A stretch of 64,000 bases of DNA, taken from the NCBI RefSeq assembly GCF_036370855.1, contig NC_088102.1, positions 18,705,001 through 18,769,000 of the forward strand. Direction: 5' to 3'. Of the stretch, positions 1 to 13,881 are shown piece by piece. The notes beneath the pieces were generated by a model, which was given only the letters and a program-made list of their open reading frames with translations, searched no databases and had not been told where the DNA came from. This stretch comes from Dromaius novaehollandiae. Lineage: Eukaryota > Chordata > Aves > Casuariiformes > Dromaiidae. The position numbers were made by a program, and so were the translations under genes. Every line of letters starts with the position of its first letter. The first letter of the stretch is position 1.

Positions 1-1824
1 GGTCTGTTCCCATCTCCTATGAAGTAACAGTGCCTGACAGGACGGTGGTGGTTTAAAGAGTTTTCCAGTTCTGCATAAATTCTAAAGCTGGTACAAATAG
101 TAATATTTTGGCAGTTTTACCCTCTTCTGAGTAAAGTCTTGGGATTTTATATTAATTATTATGAGCATACTGCATGTTAAATGGGAACTTCAAATACAGC
201 CTGAGGTGTTAAAGCTGCTGTCCTTCAGAAGTATACCTGGATGATGTAGTTGTAACTGTCTTTTCTTCCGTAATTATTTCACTGTGTTAAAGCACACACT
301 GAGTAAAGCTCTGTGGAGTGAGGCAAGGATGTGCCTGTGGGGGCAGAGCCATGGCACTGCTGGGCAGGTGCTGATAATATATGACAGGGTCTTAACATTG
401 CAAACACCCTTGAATGAGTTTGTCTATTAGTTCTTGTTCTACTAGAGGATCAAAGAGGTTTTCCTCCAGATCACTCTTGTGTATTGTTTGAGATAGGGTG
501 TTACTTAGAGCACTGGGACCTCTCAGTGACTTTCAGACTTCTTGTTTCATTTCCTCCCTTGTTACCTAACAAAATCCCAATGAAAACCGACCAGTTGCAA
601 AATTTATCTCCCATGTGAATATAAAAACAAATGGACAGATAATACTTCCCCAGTCTTACCCTGCTGGTTGCCTTACAAGTCTGTTCCGTGATCAGAATAG
701 CCTTTCCCTTTCTGCAGCTCAGCTGCTAGCTTCTTTAGTGTCTCCTGGGATGAGGAGAGTGAGATTTCAGCTGTTACTAAGCATGTTAACTTTAGACGCA
801 GCATAAGGATTCCCACCCAAGGGAGTGTTTATATTCCAGTTCCTTCTTAACCAGCTTGAGGATGCAATGGGAGTGTTTGCTCTGTCTCAGCTCGAGTGCC
901 CGCAAGCAGCCAGCAATGAAATCTATCCTGCGGACATGCAAAATGTCAATGTTGCAAATACTTCTACCCCACACCATCATTACTGATGTAAATATTCTGA
1001 TTAAGGTCCTTCTCTTGACCCAAGAGGTGCTAAAATAGTTTGAAGAAGGTGAAAGACTTCAATGTTCAGAAAGAGTCACAGGCCTTCTGATTTGTATTTT
1101 GTTAGCATTTGAAGGTCCACTGAGATATTGTCCCTGTGTGAAAGTTTCACTGAAATGTTTCTTTTCTTGAAACTGAGAGTGCTTATTCCTTCACACTAGG
1201 CTATTCGGTTCCTGGTGCATGGACATGATGCCTCTCCAGGTGAGTAGTAGGGAGACGGGATTTGAGTCCCATCCTGTGCTAAGTCCTGATCCATATTTAA
1301 TACCTGTCTGTGTGCAGCATTAAGGGCAAGGTATATGTTAAGGGAATTTCTGAATCTGCCGGAATATGGCACTAAGATTTTGGGATCCATAAGGCCAGTG
1401 ATTATTGAGCAGTTTCATTACAGCCAAATCTGCACAACAGTTGCACTTTTCAAATAGGTCTGGTTCTAGAGCTCTCCAGCCTGACTTGCATTATCTGATA
1501 TGTCAAGAAATGCAGTGAATAGAGCCACCAGGCCAGGAACCAGGCATTTCTGATCTCTGTTTTGAGATTCAGGTCCTTGACTGAGACCCAGTTTACTCTC
1601 TGAAACACCAGCTACACATGCCTGCTTCACAGAAGGATCCTCCTGAGGGTTAGGCAGCGGTAGAGAAGCCTGTGAATGTGGCAGGTCTGATCCTGGCTGA
1701 TGTGTGCGGGGACGGTGATCGGTGGTTTGCCATGGTAGGCAGAGGAAGCATAAGTGGTTGGTTTAATTTGCAGCAGAAGGAGTTAACTGGGGTAAGATTT
1801 GGGGAGTTTTTTGGCTGCAGGGCT

Positions 1825-1996
1825 GCTGTAGCACTGGGACAAACTAATGGAGTAGTTATGAACCTCCTTGACTGGAAGTTTTAGGAACAGATTGGACAAA
1901 CATCTGCCAGTGATGGTGTGAGCGTTTCATCTTGCTTGAATGCAGTGGGATGGGGATAGCTAACTTTGTGAGGCCCTTTCCAGACCGGTACTTTCC
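1825..1996 (+). repeat. CR1/L3-like LINE 3' fragment
   Basis: The segment matches, from memory of the family, the 3' untranslated end of CR1/L3 LINEs: a 'gcactggga' element, then 'gaacctcc', 'ggaagtttta', 'ggacaaacatctg', and finally 'aggccctttcca'. The order and spacing fit the family end. It is highly diverged and lacks the terminal ATTCTATGA-type octamer repeats, so it is an old, truncated, inactive copy inserted in sense with ITPK1. The exact subfamily cannot be set without RepeatMasker. Confidence 0.6.
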
Positions 1997-4474
1997 GATG
2001 TTAATTATTCTTCAGAATGAAAAGCATCAACTAGTTGAAGCTTGAGCCAGTTGAAGCAGTGAGCTTAACAGTGTCTTGCTGAAATTGTTGTAGACACCTG
2101 CCTTGTGTGGACCCAGCATGGGACGGAGACCTGTAGCACATGTGCCCACCCGTGCTGACACAAGAGCTAAGGGGTATGAGTTGGTTTGGGCTGGCGCTGA
2201 GGGGATGTCTCCGTGGATAAATGCAATCGGACTCAAACGTGCTTGGCTGCACTCCCTTGTGAAAAGCAGTGTGTTTTAGTAGGGCACAGGGTCACGTTAC
2301 TGTGGCTATGAGACTTCTGGGCTGAAGCTGGCTTCTTTCTGCCTGGTTTGGGATGCCGGAAGGGGAGCCGTGGTCTGTCTGCACCTGTTTACGCGGGCGT
2401 AATGTGGCAGGAGCAAATGTTTCTCCTCTGGTGCAGAAATGTGTGGCATGAGTTTGTTGCTTGCTTCACGAGGGTGAGGCAGTTGAAGGATGCATTCCTC
2501 AATCAGCAGGCTCCTCTTGCCCTGCGGCATTCGTTAGGCAACCGCACGTTAAATCTAAAGCTATAAATTACATAATTTGCATAAGATATTAGGCAGAGAA
2601 GCACAATGGGACAGATGCTAATTGCTGATTTGGGAATCCTTGCAAGAATTTGCTGGGAGAAAAACTGCAGCTACCTCAGTATTGGGCAATTAGTGTTGGT
2701 TTTCTAGAAGGAGAGAAGCATACCACATCAACTGATTTCTTGTACTGTGTAATTTGCTGATGCTGCAGTTGCTCTTGGGGAGGGCTTTTTAGTTCCTATT
2801 TAAGAAAATATTTAAAAAAAACCCTGCTAGTTTTGGCAGGAGAACACATGCAGTTCAGGAGAGGTGCTTCAAATAAGAGAGCTAAACCAGTTCAAATGAA
2901 CTTTCCTTGTGTTACGTTGCAGAGAAATCAGTTCTACCACAGATTCTTTGCCATTGCATAAATAAGTCTGTCCTAGGTTATCTTGCAGGTAGGCCAGATT
3001 TGCAGGTGGGTTGTTGTTTGGTTGGTTTTTGCCTTCTCAGCTGGAAGTCTGGTTTGAGTTTTGGGGATGAAATCTACACTGATGTTTTAGTGCAATAATC
3101 ATGAATTTTGGCACTGAGTTTTCTAATCAGTTGTGAGGCTGCCAGTTAGTTAAACTGCTAAATCTTGAGTGTGTTTACCTAGATAGCTGCGGTGCTTAGG
3201 GACTGCAGAGCTTTAGGTTTATTCGGTTTTGTAGTCATTCTGCGTGTTGTCTCTTACAACACATCCCCACAATGTTTGTATGCTTTCCCATTTTCTGTGC
3301 TGTTCATGAAATACCGGCAATCCTGTTAGTCTGATGCTCCCCCTGAAGGTCTTGTGATGCAGGAAGGTAAATGTTCCAGGCGCTAGAGCTGATAATAATT
3401 GCCCCTGATTGTCAGTATTTTGAAAGAAAATTATATTAAAAGTGAGATCTGAAAATGTCCATTTCATTTTCTTTGAAGAAATAATTCATTTATAACAGAC
3501 TAAAAGTGGTGGTGGTAGGGACTCAGCATTTTTGTGATTTCAGAATTTGGAGGAGAAGAGAGAGCAAGTTTTATCTCCTGCTTCTTTCCCCTTCCTCCCC
3601 ACCTGTGCTTCCACGTTCTGCCTGGCTGAGGGTCCTTAGGAGGAAGGTGACTTGTTCTTTTGGACTTTCTGAAACACCTATAGGAGGTAAGAGTAAGGAG
3701 CTTTGCTTTTTTGGGAAAGCATTTTGCTTCACACTTGGGACAGAAATGTAGGTCCTATCGCAAACATTTTGCCTCGTCCTTTTGTTTTGAACTTAAACAT
3801 TACAAGCTTACTACTGCTGTAAACTAGTTATACACAGAAGGAAAACAAACTGTGCCCGTGTTGGGGCAGGGGAGGCTGGAGTTACCTGTGAGTCCTTCTG
3901 GGACGGTCTGAGGGTTTGTCTGCATTAGGTGTGTTGCTTTTCATTCGTACTGGTAAGCGATAGCTCTAGTGTGGGTGCTCTTACACAACTCCTGCGTGGG
4001 AAGGGGGATAAACTGTACCAGAATAAAGCACCTTTCTAGCCTGTACAGCTACAGCCATGCAGGTGTTGGGGCAGAGTAACTATTCCAGGTGGTAGTTGCT
4101 CCTCTGGCAGGATTTGCCTTACAGATGCAGTTCTTTGCGAGTGCCTGCCTGTCCTGAGCCACTGTCAGGCAGCGCTTTGCCTCTTCCCTCTTGCCTTCTC
4201 CTTAGGTTATTGTTTTGAAAGATGCTGTTCTGGGTTAGGATAAATCCTTTGTGCAACAGGAGGAAGAGGCGTAACCAGTGGCATCATTTAAGTAGTTGCA
4301 GAAGAAATGTAGCCAAGCTGCTGAGCAGTGCTATCTGTTTTGAGCACAGGTAGCTTCATGGTTTGCTCTGTGAAGGGCTGTAATGCCGGGGACTGGTTTC
4401 GTGTACCAGATGCAGCAGCTGTAGCCAGCAGCTATTTTCGCTGCCTCCTGCTTGTCCATGTCCTGACTCAGTGA

Positions 4475-4676
4475 CGTGCTACTGCCTCGCCTCAGCCAGC
4501 ACAAATGTTTGCTGGGCCAAGCTGTGGATGGGACCAGGGAATTAATCCAACTTTTAAAACCCTGCCCTGCCTCCTCCCCAGCATTATTTTGTTTTTGCTC
4601 CGGGTCAGTTCCCTGGTGTGTGTCACAGCATGGCCCCACAAATATTTATTCTGGTCAGGCTTGGGGGCAGTGTGCC
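4475..4676. repeat. Imperfect inverted repeat, ~53-75 bp arms
   Basis: The left arm 4496-4548 and the reverse complement of 4602-4654 can be aligned without gaps at 38 of 53 positions, including a shared block ACCAGGGAA and the blocks GGGCCA and GCTGTG. The spacer between the arms is 53 bp. Similarity seems to continue outward for about 20 bp on each side (CTGCC and CCT/CTCAG-like blocks). This could be the remnant of a palindromic non-autonomous DNA element or two inserted copies in opposite orientation. I do not recognise the family. Confidence 0.6.
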
Positions 4677-5189
4677 AGAGCTTGAAGGCAGAAGCAGGCA
4701 GGCAGGAGTGGGTGTTTGCAGGGACACGGGACACAAGAACAAATAAAACTAGAATTGCTGCTGAACTGTTCGTAACGTTAAACCACGGTCTGAGAGAAAT
4801 GGCAGAGGAGCTGAGGGAAAAGACAGTGAGGAAGTACCTGATACAGCCGAAACAAGCGGTACATAGTGCCTGTGAGCGTACTGCCCCCCTGAAAAAACCC
4901 AAAACCAACAAGACACAAACAAAAACAAGAGAGCCAGACAGGCTGATTTTTGGACTGAACACCAGCTGAAAAGGGTCTTTGGCTTGACATGCAAAACCTT
5001 CCCTCCTCTCCAGACATCAAACCTCCTGATTTTGTTCCGTCTACAAGGAAATGGGACTTTCTGTGTTACTGCAGAAGAACACGCGCAGGCTTATCAAGTC
5101 CCGTCCTGCTGTCGTAGGCGCTTTGCCGTAAGGTCCCTGTCCGAAGCCTGGGGTGCTCCGGGGAAAGGGAGCCGGGTTTGTTGCCCCTT

Positions 5190-5212
5190 CCCCCCCCCCC
5201 CCCCCCCCCCCC
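5190..5212 (+). repeat. Poly-C tract, 23 C
   Basis: An uninterrupted run of 23 C on the + strand (sense strand of ITPK1), flanked by 'ttgcccctt' and 'attttcc'. Long C/G homopolymers are rare in vertebrate DNA and are error-prone to sequence, so the exact length is uncertain. Confidence 0.9.
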
Positions 5213-8200
5213 ATTTTCCAACTGGAAGGTGGTTCAAGCACCTGGATACTTCTAAAGTTGGGAATCTCTTTTAATTTCCAGTCCAAATTTAGTCACAATG
5301 AGTGTATACCCACTAAAAGAAATACCAGCTTCTTTTACCAGCACAGATACCAGTCTGTGTTGGCCATTTTGCCTTTGGTTGAAGCCCTGAATTTTGGCAA
5401 GGATAAAAGATAGCTATTAGAGAAAGAGGTGGGATTCAAAGTGCAATAAGCATTTGCTGGATGAGAATAAAATACACGCAAGCATGCACACACACACACG
5501 AGCAATGCTAGTTTTGTCTTCCCTAGATATACCTTTTGATTTACTCCAAGGATTTTATCTTTAGGAGGAAACCTCTTTGTGCTTATCTCTGTCTAATTGT
5601 AAAATCATGTTATTTTTTTCTTCTATTTTAGGTATATCAAAGAATCCCAAAACAAAACTTATATCCTAAATGTAAATATACCTATTTTTAGGTATATTTT
5701 TATTTTTAACCATGCCTGTAAATTAATAAATTACCTCAAATCATTAGCATATATTTAGTTGTAGTGAAAGTAAAAACCTGCCTGGAACTGAAAAGTAAAA
5801 CAAGTACATTTCATATTGAATTGAATGTGTCTAGCCACACGCTGTTGTTCTTGGTCCCTTTCCCCTCACTCCTACTAAGCTCTCATGCAGTCATTGTTTT
5901 TCATTTCATTTTGTCCAAGAGCATTTTTTAAAAATAAATTTCCATATTTGGTTAGCCCTTATGGGAAAATCCATTTTTCATTCTGTAAAGGTAAATCCAC
6001 ATGCCCTGAATGTTTGTTCAGGCTTATAGGGAAGCTGGTTCTGTTTGAAACCTAAATATGGGCAGGCTTCCTCTTCTCTTCTTTCTTGTCTTACAAAATA
6101 AAATAAAATAAACCTTTTCAGAAACATTTTCTGGTTTAAGCACTTCTGTTATGTGCTCTAGTGGCCTGAGTTTTTCACTGCATACATCATGTAGTGCAAC
6201 TTCTAGATTAAAGGGAAGATGCTGATGCATGTTTTTACTGGCTTTAGGGAACATAGTATTACTTTTGGACCGAAACTTAACTCATTATCTCAATTAAAGT
6301 GTCAAACAGGAAGGTAGGGAAAGAGATTTGAAATTGTTAAAGACAAACCTGTAAAAGAGCTCTGCCCAGTTGGGACTTCAAAAGTCTGAGTCTCTTCCAA
6401 GCCTTTCCAGTGGTGCCTGGGTAGGTACCAGTCTCTCTACCCCTCTGTTTTTTTGCTTCACATCTCTCTCCTTCCTCAGTCCTATTTATTTAATTTGAAA
6501 CTTATCTGTGGTAAAGACTGTCCCTTATCATGTGTTTTTCATAATGCTTAAAATACACAGACCTGACCTATATTAAGCCTTTCCGTGCAACTGAAGTACA
6601 AGTAATCTTACGATATTAGGGAAAAATAGTAAGCCTATCACAGTGTCCACGCAGCTTTTAATTGTATCTGTACACAGAGGAAACACTTTTAAACAGGGTA
6701 TTTAGTGAAAACCGAATGCTGAACTACGACTTGGTTTCTTTAAATATTCGGAGTTTGTCATTATTTTGAAGCCTGCAGTATCTGATGCTAAAAATACACT
6801 GTGCCGAGCTTTCCACATGTAGGTAGTTATATAAACCTTGCCATAAATACTTGTTCACTAGATTGTTATCGAAATGTCTTAATGTGCCGTTCCTAAGAGA
6901 TTTACTTAAAGCAACCCAAAATTGAGTAGAAAAACACAAATTAGAATATGAAAGTTCCTAGACCCAGTTAGATCCTGATCCCTTTTATAGCATCATATCA
7001 ATCATTTCATGCTTTAGTCTGTCATTTCTCTAATATCTAGGCAAAAAGCTGAAGAGGTCTATGGAGATTCTTCCTTAGCTCTTCAGTCAAGTGTGAAATG
7101 CTGAGGGTGGGTAGTGCACTGTGAAAGTTGCAAGCCTTAAAAAGATTTAAGCTTAAATCTTATTAGTCTTTCATTCAGCTGTTAACACAGCATAAAGTTG
7201 AGTGCATGAGTCCTTTATGGTTTGATTTTCACTGCACTTTTGTAGAAATGCTTGAGAGTATAAAATCAAAAATTTAAGAGTGGCAGGAAACTCATGGTTG
7301 TTGTGTGGTTATTAGGAGAAGGTACTTTATATAGCTGGAAGCATGTTGTAGATGAAATGTTAGTGTATGAGGTAGAATTCTTCAGGTATTATGCTGCCAA
7401 GACCTGTGCAGTAGTCACTCTCCTGAATATAAGCATCTTGACTAAAAACACATCTTTGCACATCCTGCCCTGAATTAAAAACTAGGATTGTAAAATCATT
7501 GTACCAGGAACCTCTATGGATTTTGTTTTTGCGGAGAAACAAAATTGCAGTCTGTTGGAGCTCATGCTAACAGCCAGGAACTAATTCAAACCTTAAAATA
7601 AATCTCAACAGTGAAGAAAATGCTAGTGCGTAGAGCAGCATGGCTGGAATGCTCGTAGAGCACTGGAGGAGCGAGACCCATCTCCCATGAAGGATGGCAG
7701 ATTTGCTGCTTAGCTTTCTCCGTCACTGGAAAGGCCAGCCTGTCTCCTGGGGCCCTTGCAGAGCCCTAATTATGCTAGAGCACTGGGATGAAAAGGACCA
7801 TATATTGATTTTTAGAAGCAGGAGGATTACAGTGTTCATTTTGAAAGCATCAGATTTTCTTTGCAGCTCACAGATGTCGTTTCTACCTTGCATATGATGT
7901 GTGAATTGCGGTGTATAGCTCTGAGTTGTCACTGGTCTGGGTGCAGTAGAGGCAGTCTGTCTGTTGTACCAAAAGCAGATGAAAGATGAGTGGAATTTTT
8001 CACAGCACCCTGTTTTACCTGTAGCAATTTTCATCCAGCTGATTCAATTCTAAGTAACATTTGTGGGTCAGATTAGAGAGTTCATTGTCTTTTTAACTTA
8101 GAATGATGTTGCAGAAGAGTTTTGTTTTCCCTGACCTTTTGTTCTTCTATAATTTTTCTCCCTTCCTTTTTCATCCTGGGTAGATGACCTATGAAAGAAA

Positions 8201-11200
8201 GATTGATTGCTCCTTTTCAGAAGGATACTCAGCAATTTCCTGCCAAAAGAAGGCAGGGAAGTGAGCAAGAAAAGGCACGTTCAGAGCATAAGGAAATTCA
8301 GGCTGTGTAATGGAGGTTGCATTAATAGTCATGAAAATATATTACTAGTCATAGCATTGATTTTTGAAAGAGACATTGCAAAAAAAGTCAGTAGTCCAAA
8401 TTTAAGCCATTTTGGTTTTGTGAAGCTATATAAAACCTAATTATACAATAAATCATTTGATAAAACTTAAAATGTCAGTGATTATGAAGCAGTGAGAGAA
8501 CAGATATTCAAATGTCAGTATTGTGTCAGAGCATGAATGACAGACTGTAGTTGTTAGCTTTGTAGGAGAACAAAACAGGAAAAATGATATAAAATGAAGA
8601 TGTTTCATCTGGTTGCTCAGTTCATATCAAACAGCATACTAAAAGAGAATACTAAGAGCAAATGAAGTAATTTTTGATTGTTTATCTTCAGTTTCAGGTA
8701 TCACTAATGCTAGAAGCAGGAGTCTTCTCATGCTGCAGGTGTCTTTGCACACTAGTGAAAAACATTTGCAGAACATCTGCTATAGTTTAACCAAGGCAAA
8801 CATCAAACAAGATGATATGTAAGAGAACCTGAAGCCGCATAAGTCTAGGTTGTACACGTTCATAACATGGAGGGGATGAATTCCATTGGCATGTGAATAT
8901 TCTTAAAAAAATATATATATATATCCAAAATGTGGATGCAGCTGTTTTACCTGGGCACAGAACTCGACAGACACTGTTTATCCTCCAAGACAGTGTCTGG
9001 AAATGCTTGCACATTTCTCCTTTTTATATACTCTCTTTCGCTGTGCAGAGGTATACTGGGGAGGATTTCTGATTTGCTCAGTATTTACTGGTTTAAAATG
9101 TTATACATGCATGCCACAGTAAGCTTGAATTCCTGGAGACAGCTGCTTTCCCCACTGAGCTGGGGAAGGAGGAAGTAAATGTAGTTTATGTTGTCTTGAT
9201 GAAAGCTCTCTCTATAAAGGTGGGAGCACTGGTGACAGTGGGATTCGAGGCTTGTATGACCACTGGCCACCTGGGCAACATCCACGCTACCCACCATGCC
9301 CTATCTGCACGTGAGGTTTCCAGCGGACTGTCCCCTCTGTATTGCTGCAGTCACCTGTGTGGGCCACGGCCCAAGGCACTGCACAGCTTTTTCTAGTCCT
9401 GCTCCTCAGTGGTGAGGCAATGTGTTTGCAATAGGAGTGGGGGATTGTAGCATGAGCCTTCATGGACTGTGTTTAAAGTTTTGGGGTTGGTTTTAATAGT
9501 GTCCTAACAGGAAGTGGATTTGTACTAGCTGGAGTTAAAATGGAGTCCCAGACCTAACATAACTAACCCAACTTCAGGCCTGAAGTAAAGTACCTCCAAG
9601 CCTGGGCCAGAGATTTCTGTGTAAATGTCATCTGGGTTAAGACTTGAATCTGAGTTAATTGCACAGTATAAAGGTGTCCTTCAATATCAGCAGTAGATGC
9701 CTAGTCTCTTAACTTTTCTAGCAGAAGTTGTATTCAGAAGCTGAAATTTGTGCCTATCAACTGATTTTTTGAGTGTCTTAGTCCCCAATTACCTTTCAAG
9801 GTTCATTTCTTACTGTTTTGCTGTAGCGTTCATACAGTGGTGTTTAAGTCTTGTCTGTTTGTAGAGTGCTTCTCACGAGTGAGAACAATGAAAAGCGATA
9901 TTGGTTGAGCTTCAAATCTCAATGACCCTGAAAGCAGCCAAAACCTAATGCAGTGCTCTTTTTTCTTCCTCATCTGCCAACTTCTCTAAATTTATAGTGT
10001 CCTCTTTTTCTCTCTGGAACCCTTCTGTATTCAATTTACCTCAAGCTAAGTGCAAGCTTGGAGTGTTATGTGGAGTTAGGGCCACAAGAGATCTGGTAGG
10101 ACTCCTGGCTACATTGCTCCTTCCATCTTCTACCACTTTGTAGGTGTTAAATTAAGTCCAATGTCAGTGCTGGGCCTTGTTGACTGTTGACAGAAGAGGA
10201 GTTACAAAAATTCAGTACAGATTGTCTTCAAACAATATATAATATGTTTAATAGAAAGAGCCCTAGGGATCAAGCATGAGCAAATTTGCACAGTGAAACA
10301 CTTTTCTTATGCTTACTCTCCCCACCCTACTTCACCTTCCTCTTTTCTGCTTCCCCAGCTAATCTCCAAAAGTTCATGTTGGCTTTCAGCTTTGATCAGA
10401 TTTTAAGGAGCAACCTCTTGGAAGAAGGGATCAGAGAAAGATTAGCACTGCTGGGAACTTGGCGTTTACCATTTCAGTAGTGTGATTTAGCCTTTTCCTT
10501 TAGAATGATAGTCATTAGGGTTAAATAAATGTCATGGTTTTTAAAAACAGTCCAAGAGAGAGAATACTTCGTAGTCACAAAACAAAATCATTTCTTTAGG
10601 GCTGGGGAACATATCCAAAGTCAAAATAGCGTAATAATTAAAATTAATGACAATTTAATGTAATGACCTTTATCCTGTAGGAAAACTTGTTTGCACAAAA
10701 TGAAATTCTACAGTTGTTAAAGCCAAAGTTTGATGCAGGGGAGGAAAAACCTGTGGGCTGGCAATATGTCACCAAATGTAGTTCAAATAAAATAGGCTGT
10801 AATTTTTTTTTAATTAAGCTGAATATATTTGTGCCTGAACAGTTACAGTTAAACTTTGGTAGACTGAGTTGACCAGAGAACTCTTATTTCTAAAACAAGA
10901 TTTGTTTGTTATTTCTCTAATGCATTTACCACTTGAGACATCTTTAGCTGATGGCTGGATAAGGTAATACTGAGACAGGTCTGCCTTTTATCCCAGGGCT
11001 TTCTGAAGTGTCTTTTGCCAGTGCAAAAGCACCTCTGTAGCACAGAATGACGATGCCCTTACTGAAGGGTTTTCCCAATGGGAAAATGCTCATCTACCAA
11101 ATTCACACTATCATCCTGCAAATAACTCTCTTGAAAACCAGCACCTCTGATTTAATTACTGATTAAAGTAATATTAACAAGATTAGATAAGTCTGTTTAC

Positions 11201-13866
11201 TTTGGTTTTCAGGCTTACAACTTTCTGAAATATTAAGCTCAGATTTAGCAGACAGAAAGCTTTAAGGGAACAGTAGCCCTCTGTTATGACTATACAGTGT
11301 AAGCTTTGTATCACATCATGAGGGTGCAGGTTGCTTCTGTGTCACGGTTGAATCAAGCTCTGAACATTGCATGTTGCAAGAGAAAAATACTCTTCTTCCA
11401 TGCTGTAACTTTTCTCAGTAAGGAGATAGCTCTCATTGTCTGGCCTGTGTTAGCTCAGAATCCTAAACAGCCTCTGAACGTAGAGGCAATAGAAAAAAGC
11501 TACGTTATGGAAGGGAGTTCAGCAATTCTGGTTCACTTCATGCTGCAGCAGACCGGGCTTGCCCTTGTATAAGCTGAGCACGTCCCCGCTGAGAGAGAGC
11601 TAGAGAGCACTGTAAGGAGTTGCTCTCTGTCTGACCATCCCATAGAGTTCAAAACCAGCAGCTGGGTAGCTGAGCTCTTGCCGAGCGCCAAACCAATCAC
11701 ATCTGCTGCCACAAACCAAATGCGAAAACTCCATCCAGGTACAAAATCTGATTCTTCATTTAAAGCTGACCTAAAATTAAAAGCTTATTTCTATCTCTGT
11801 GTTCTTACATATGTTCCCAGTGGGAATTGATGAGCAGAACATGTATGGCATGCCATCTCTTATTTGAAATAAGGCAAGCGATTGGCATATTTTTCTTTTT
11901 TTTTTCCCCCTTTAGAAAACTCATTCCCTGCAGGCGTCATACTGGAATGTTGCTCCCTGCTTATATTCATAGAAGTCTTTGAAAATTCAGGGGTAGAAAC
12001 AATTGTGGATGAAAGTTAGCGTTTCATCAGCACTACCAAATTCTAATCTGGGTCTGCAACACTTTCTTGGAGCACAAACCTACTCTCTCCTTATGAATGC
12101 AGGGTGGGAGGATTTACAACCTGAGTTAACTGCACAGATATTACAGAATACCTCTTTGATGATAGTGTCTAATTAGTTTCCTAAATCACACAAAAAGAAT
12201 GTGGTATGTTTAATTCAGTGGATCTGCCTAAGTGCAGCATCTCATCTTCTTTATAACTCTGCTGAAATGGGTTCCCTTCTGAACTAAGCACATTTCAATA
12301 TGAACTACTTAAAAGTTAGTTCTTTGATCTTTTCAGAGCATTTTTGGTTATAGTAACTAGGCTTGTTGTTTCTGTGCACTTTCATATGAGATGTACAGAC
12401 TTTGTGTAGGAGATTGTGTCCAAAATTTGACCTGCATCTGTGAGTGTAATAATCTCTTGCCTTTTTCCTGCTGCTTCTGACCAGATGTTTCGCTTCCTTT
12501 CAGAGAGTGGCCGTTTCAGCCGTACAGGGCTAGATAATAGCCTGGTACACTGAAGCACAACATAAGTAGCTTGCTAATGTCCCAAAGGAAGCTTAGAGAA
12601 GAAGCGTTTTTTTCTCCCAGTCTCGTGACATAAACACGAGGTCGTCTGGTTGCCTATGTTGCTGTAAGGGTCTCTCCTGAAGTTTCAGCGTCAGTCTTTG
12701 CAGGCAAAGGTAAAGCTTTTTTGAGACAAACTCTCATTGTGTTTATGAAGTGCTTCATTATACTGGGCAGACCCTTTCTTTTCCTTCCCCGGTACAGTAG
12801 CTTCACTGGGCAAAGAATTTGATCTGGGAAATACAGAACTCAAAACTTGAGGCAGCTGAGGAGGAGTACAGTGGAGGCATATATGAGTCAGGAGCAGCAT
12901 GCTGACGATGAATGAGAACAGCAATGCGTTGTTTCTTCTGGTGCATATGAAAGTAGTAGGTGGTAAGCTTAAAAAAAAAAAACAGTTTTCATTATCCCAT
13001 TATGCATAAATAGGGAAACTCAGTGCCACAAGATGTTGTGAATGTCGATTTGCGTGGGTTCAGAAAGCGATTAGACTGATGGCAGAGAAGTCTGTCAAGA
13101 ATAGATAAACCCTTTAGTTTGCTAAAGAACTCCCTAAATGGAAGAGTGTTGGCAGCTGCAAAGGGATATGATTTGGACAAAGTCATTGAAAGCTTTGTGT
13201 GTTTTTATAGTGTTCCTTAGGCATCTGCAACTAGCCATTGTCTCTGCTGATTTCTCCTTTCATGATCAGGCATCATCCTGATAATGAAAAAAAAAAAAAA
13301 AAACAAAAAGCAAGAAAACAAAAAAACAACCCTGAAGTTCACCTTGGCAAAGGCAGAGGAGGAGGGCCTGAAGAAAAATAGAAACCAAGTGAATTCAAGG
13401 GGACAGTTTCCATGGGAGAGTATAAACAAGTTCCCCACTACCACAAACTTTGCAGCCGAGTTTCCTTCCTCTGGAAACGTTTCAAGGCTCGGCACATCTG
13501 GAATATAAAGAATAGGCCTCACCCTGAAGAGCAAAACCTCTAACCTGGCATCAGGAATGGATCTTTAGTCTTTCCAAGGGAGGCCACTCTTCTGTTATGG
13601 ACTGGCATAAACCTAAGGAAAACTAGAAACCCACAAACTGCTTCAAATGATAGCAGGTTTTGTGTGTCCAAGTCTCGTGGTCTTTCATCCCTCCTATTGG
13701 TTATACTGTAGTCAGATGGACATTAAAACCCAAAGCAAGTTTGAGATGTTTCTAGTTTTCTCTGAAGAGTATACAGAATGAAATGCACGTGCTGCAATGA
13801 AATGCTGGTGCCTCCAGGTTGTACCTGCTGGCTGGGGTGGGATGCTGTGAGAGACTTGTGCGAGGA

Positions 13867-13881
13867 CCCCCCCCCCCCCCC
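13867..13881 (+). repeat. Poly-C tract, 15 C
   Basis: Uninterrupted run of 15 C on the + strand inside the large ITPK1 intron. Length may vary between individuals or by sequencing error. Confidence 0.9.

Noticed and set aside
4492-4969. Overlapping frames of about 155 codons on both strands
   Set aside because: They run through the inverted repeat, which explains the repeated peptide-like patterns; no domain is recognisable.
9646-12140. Similar short words ctgagttaattgcacag (near 9650) and ctgagttaactgcacag (near 12121)
   Set aside because: Similarity covers only about 17-20 bases and flanks do not align, so a shared repeat is not supported.
13286-13330. A-run followed by A-rich sequence, considered as the tail of a retrocopy
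   Set aside because: No coding or SINE-like sequence precedes it and no target-site duplication is visible.
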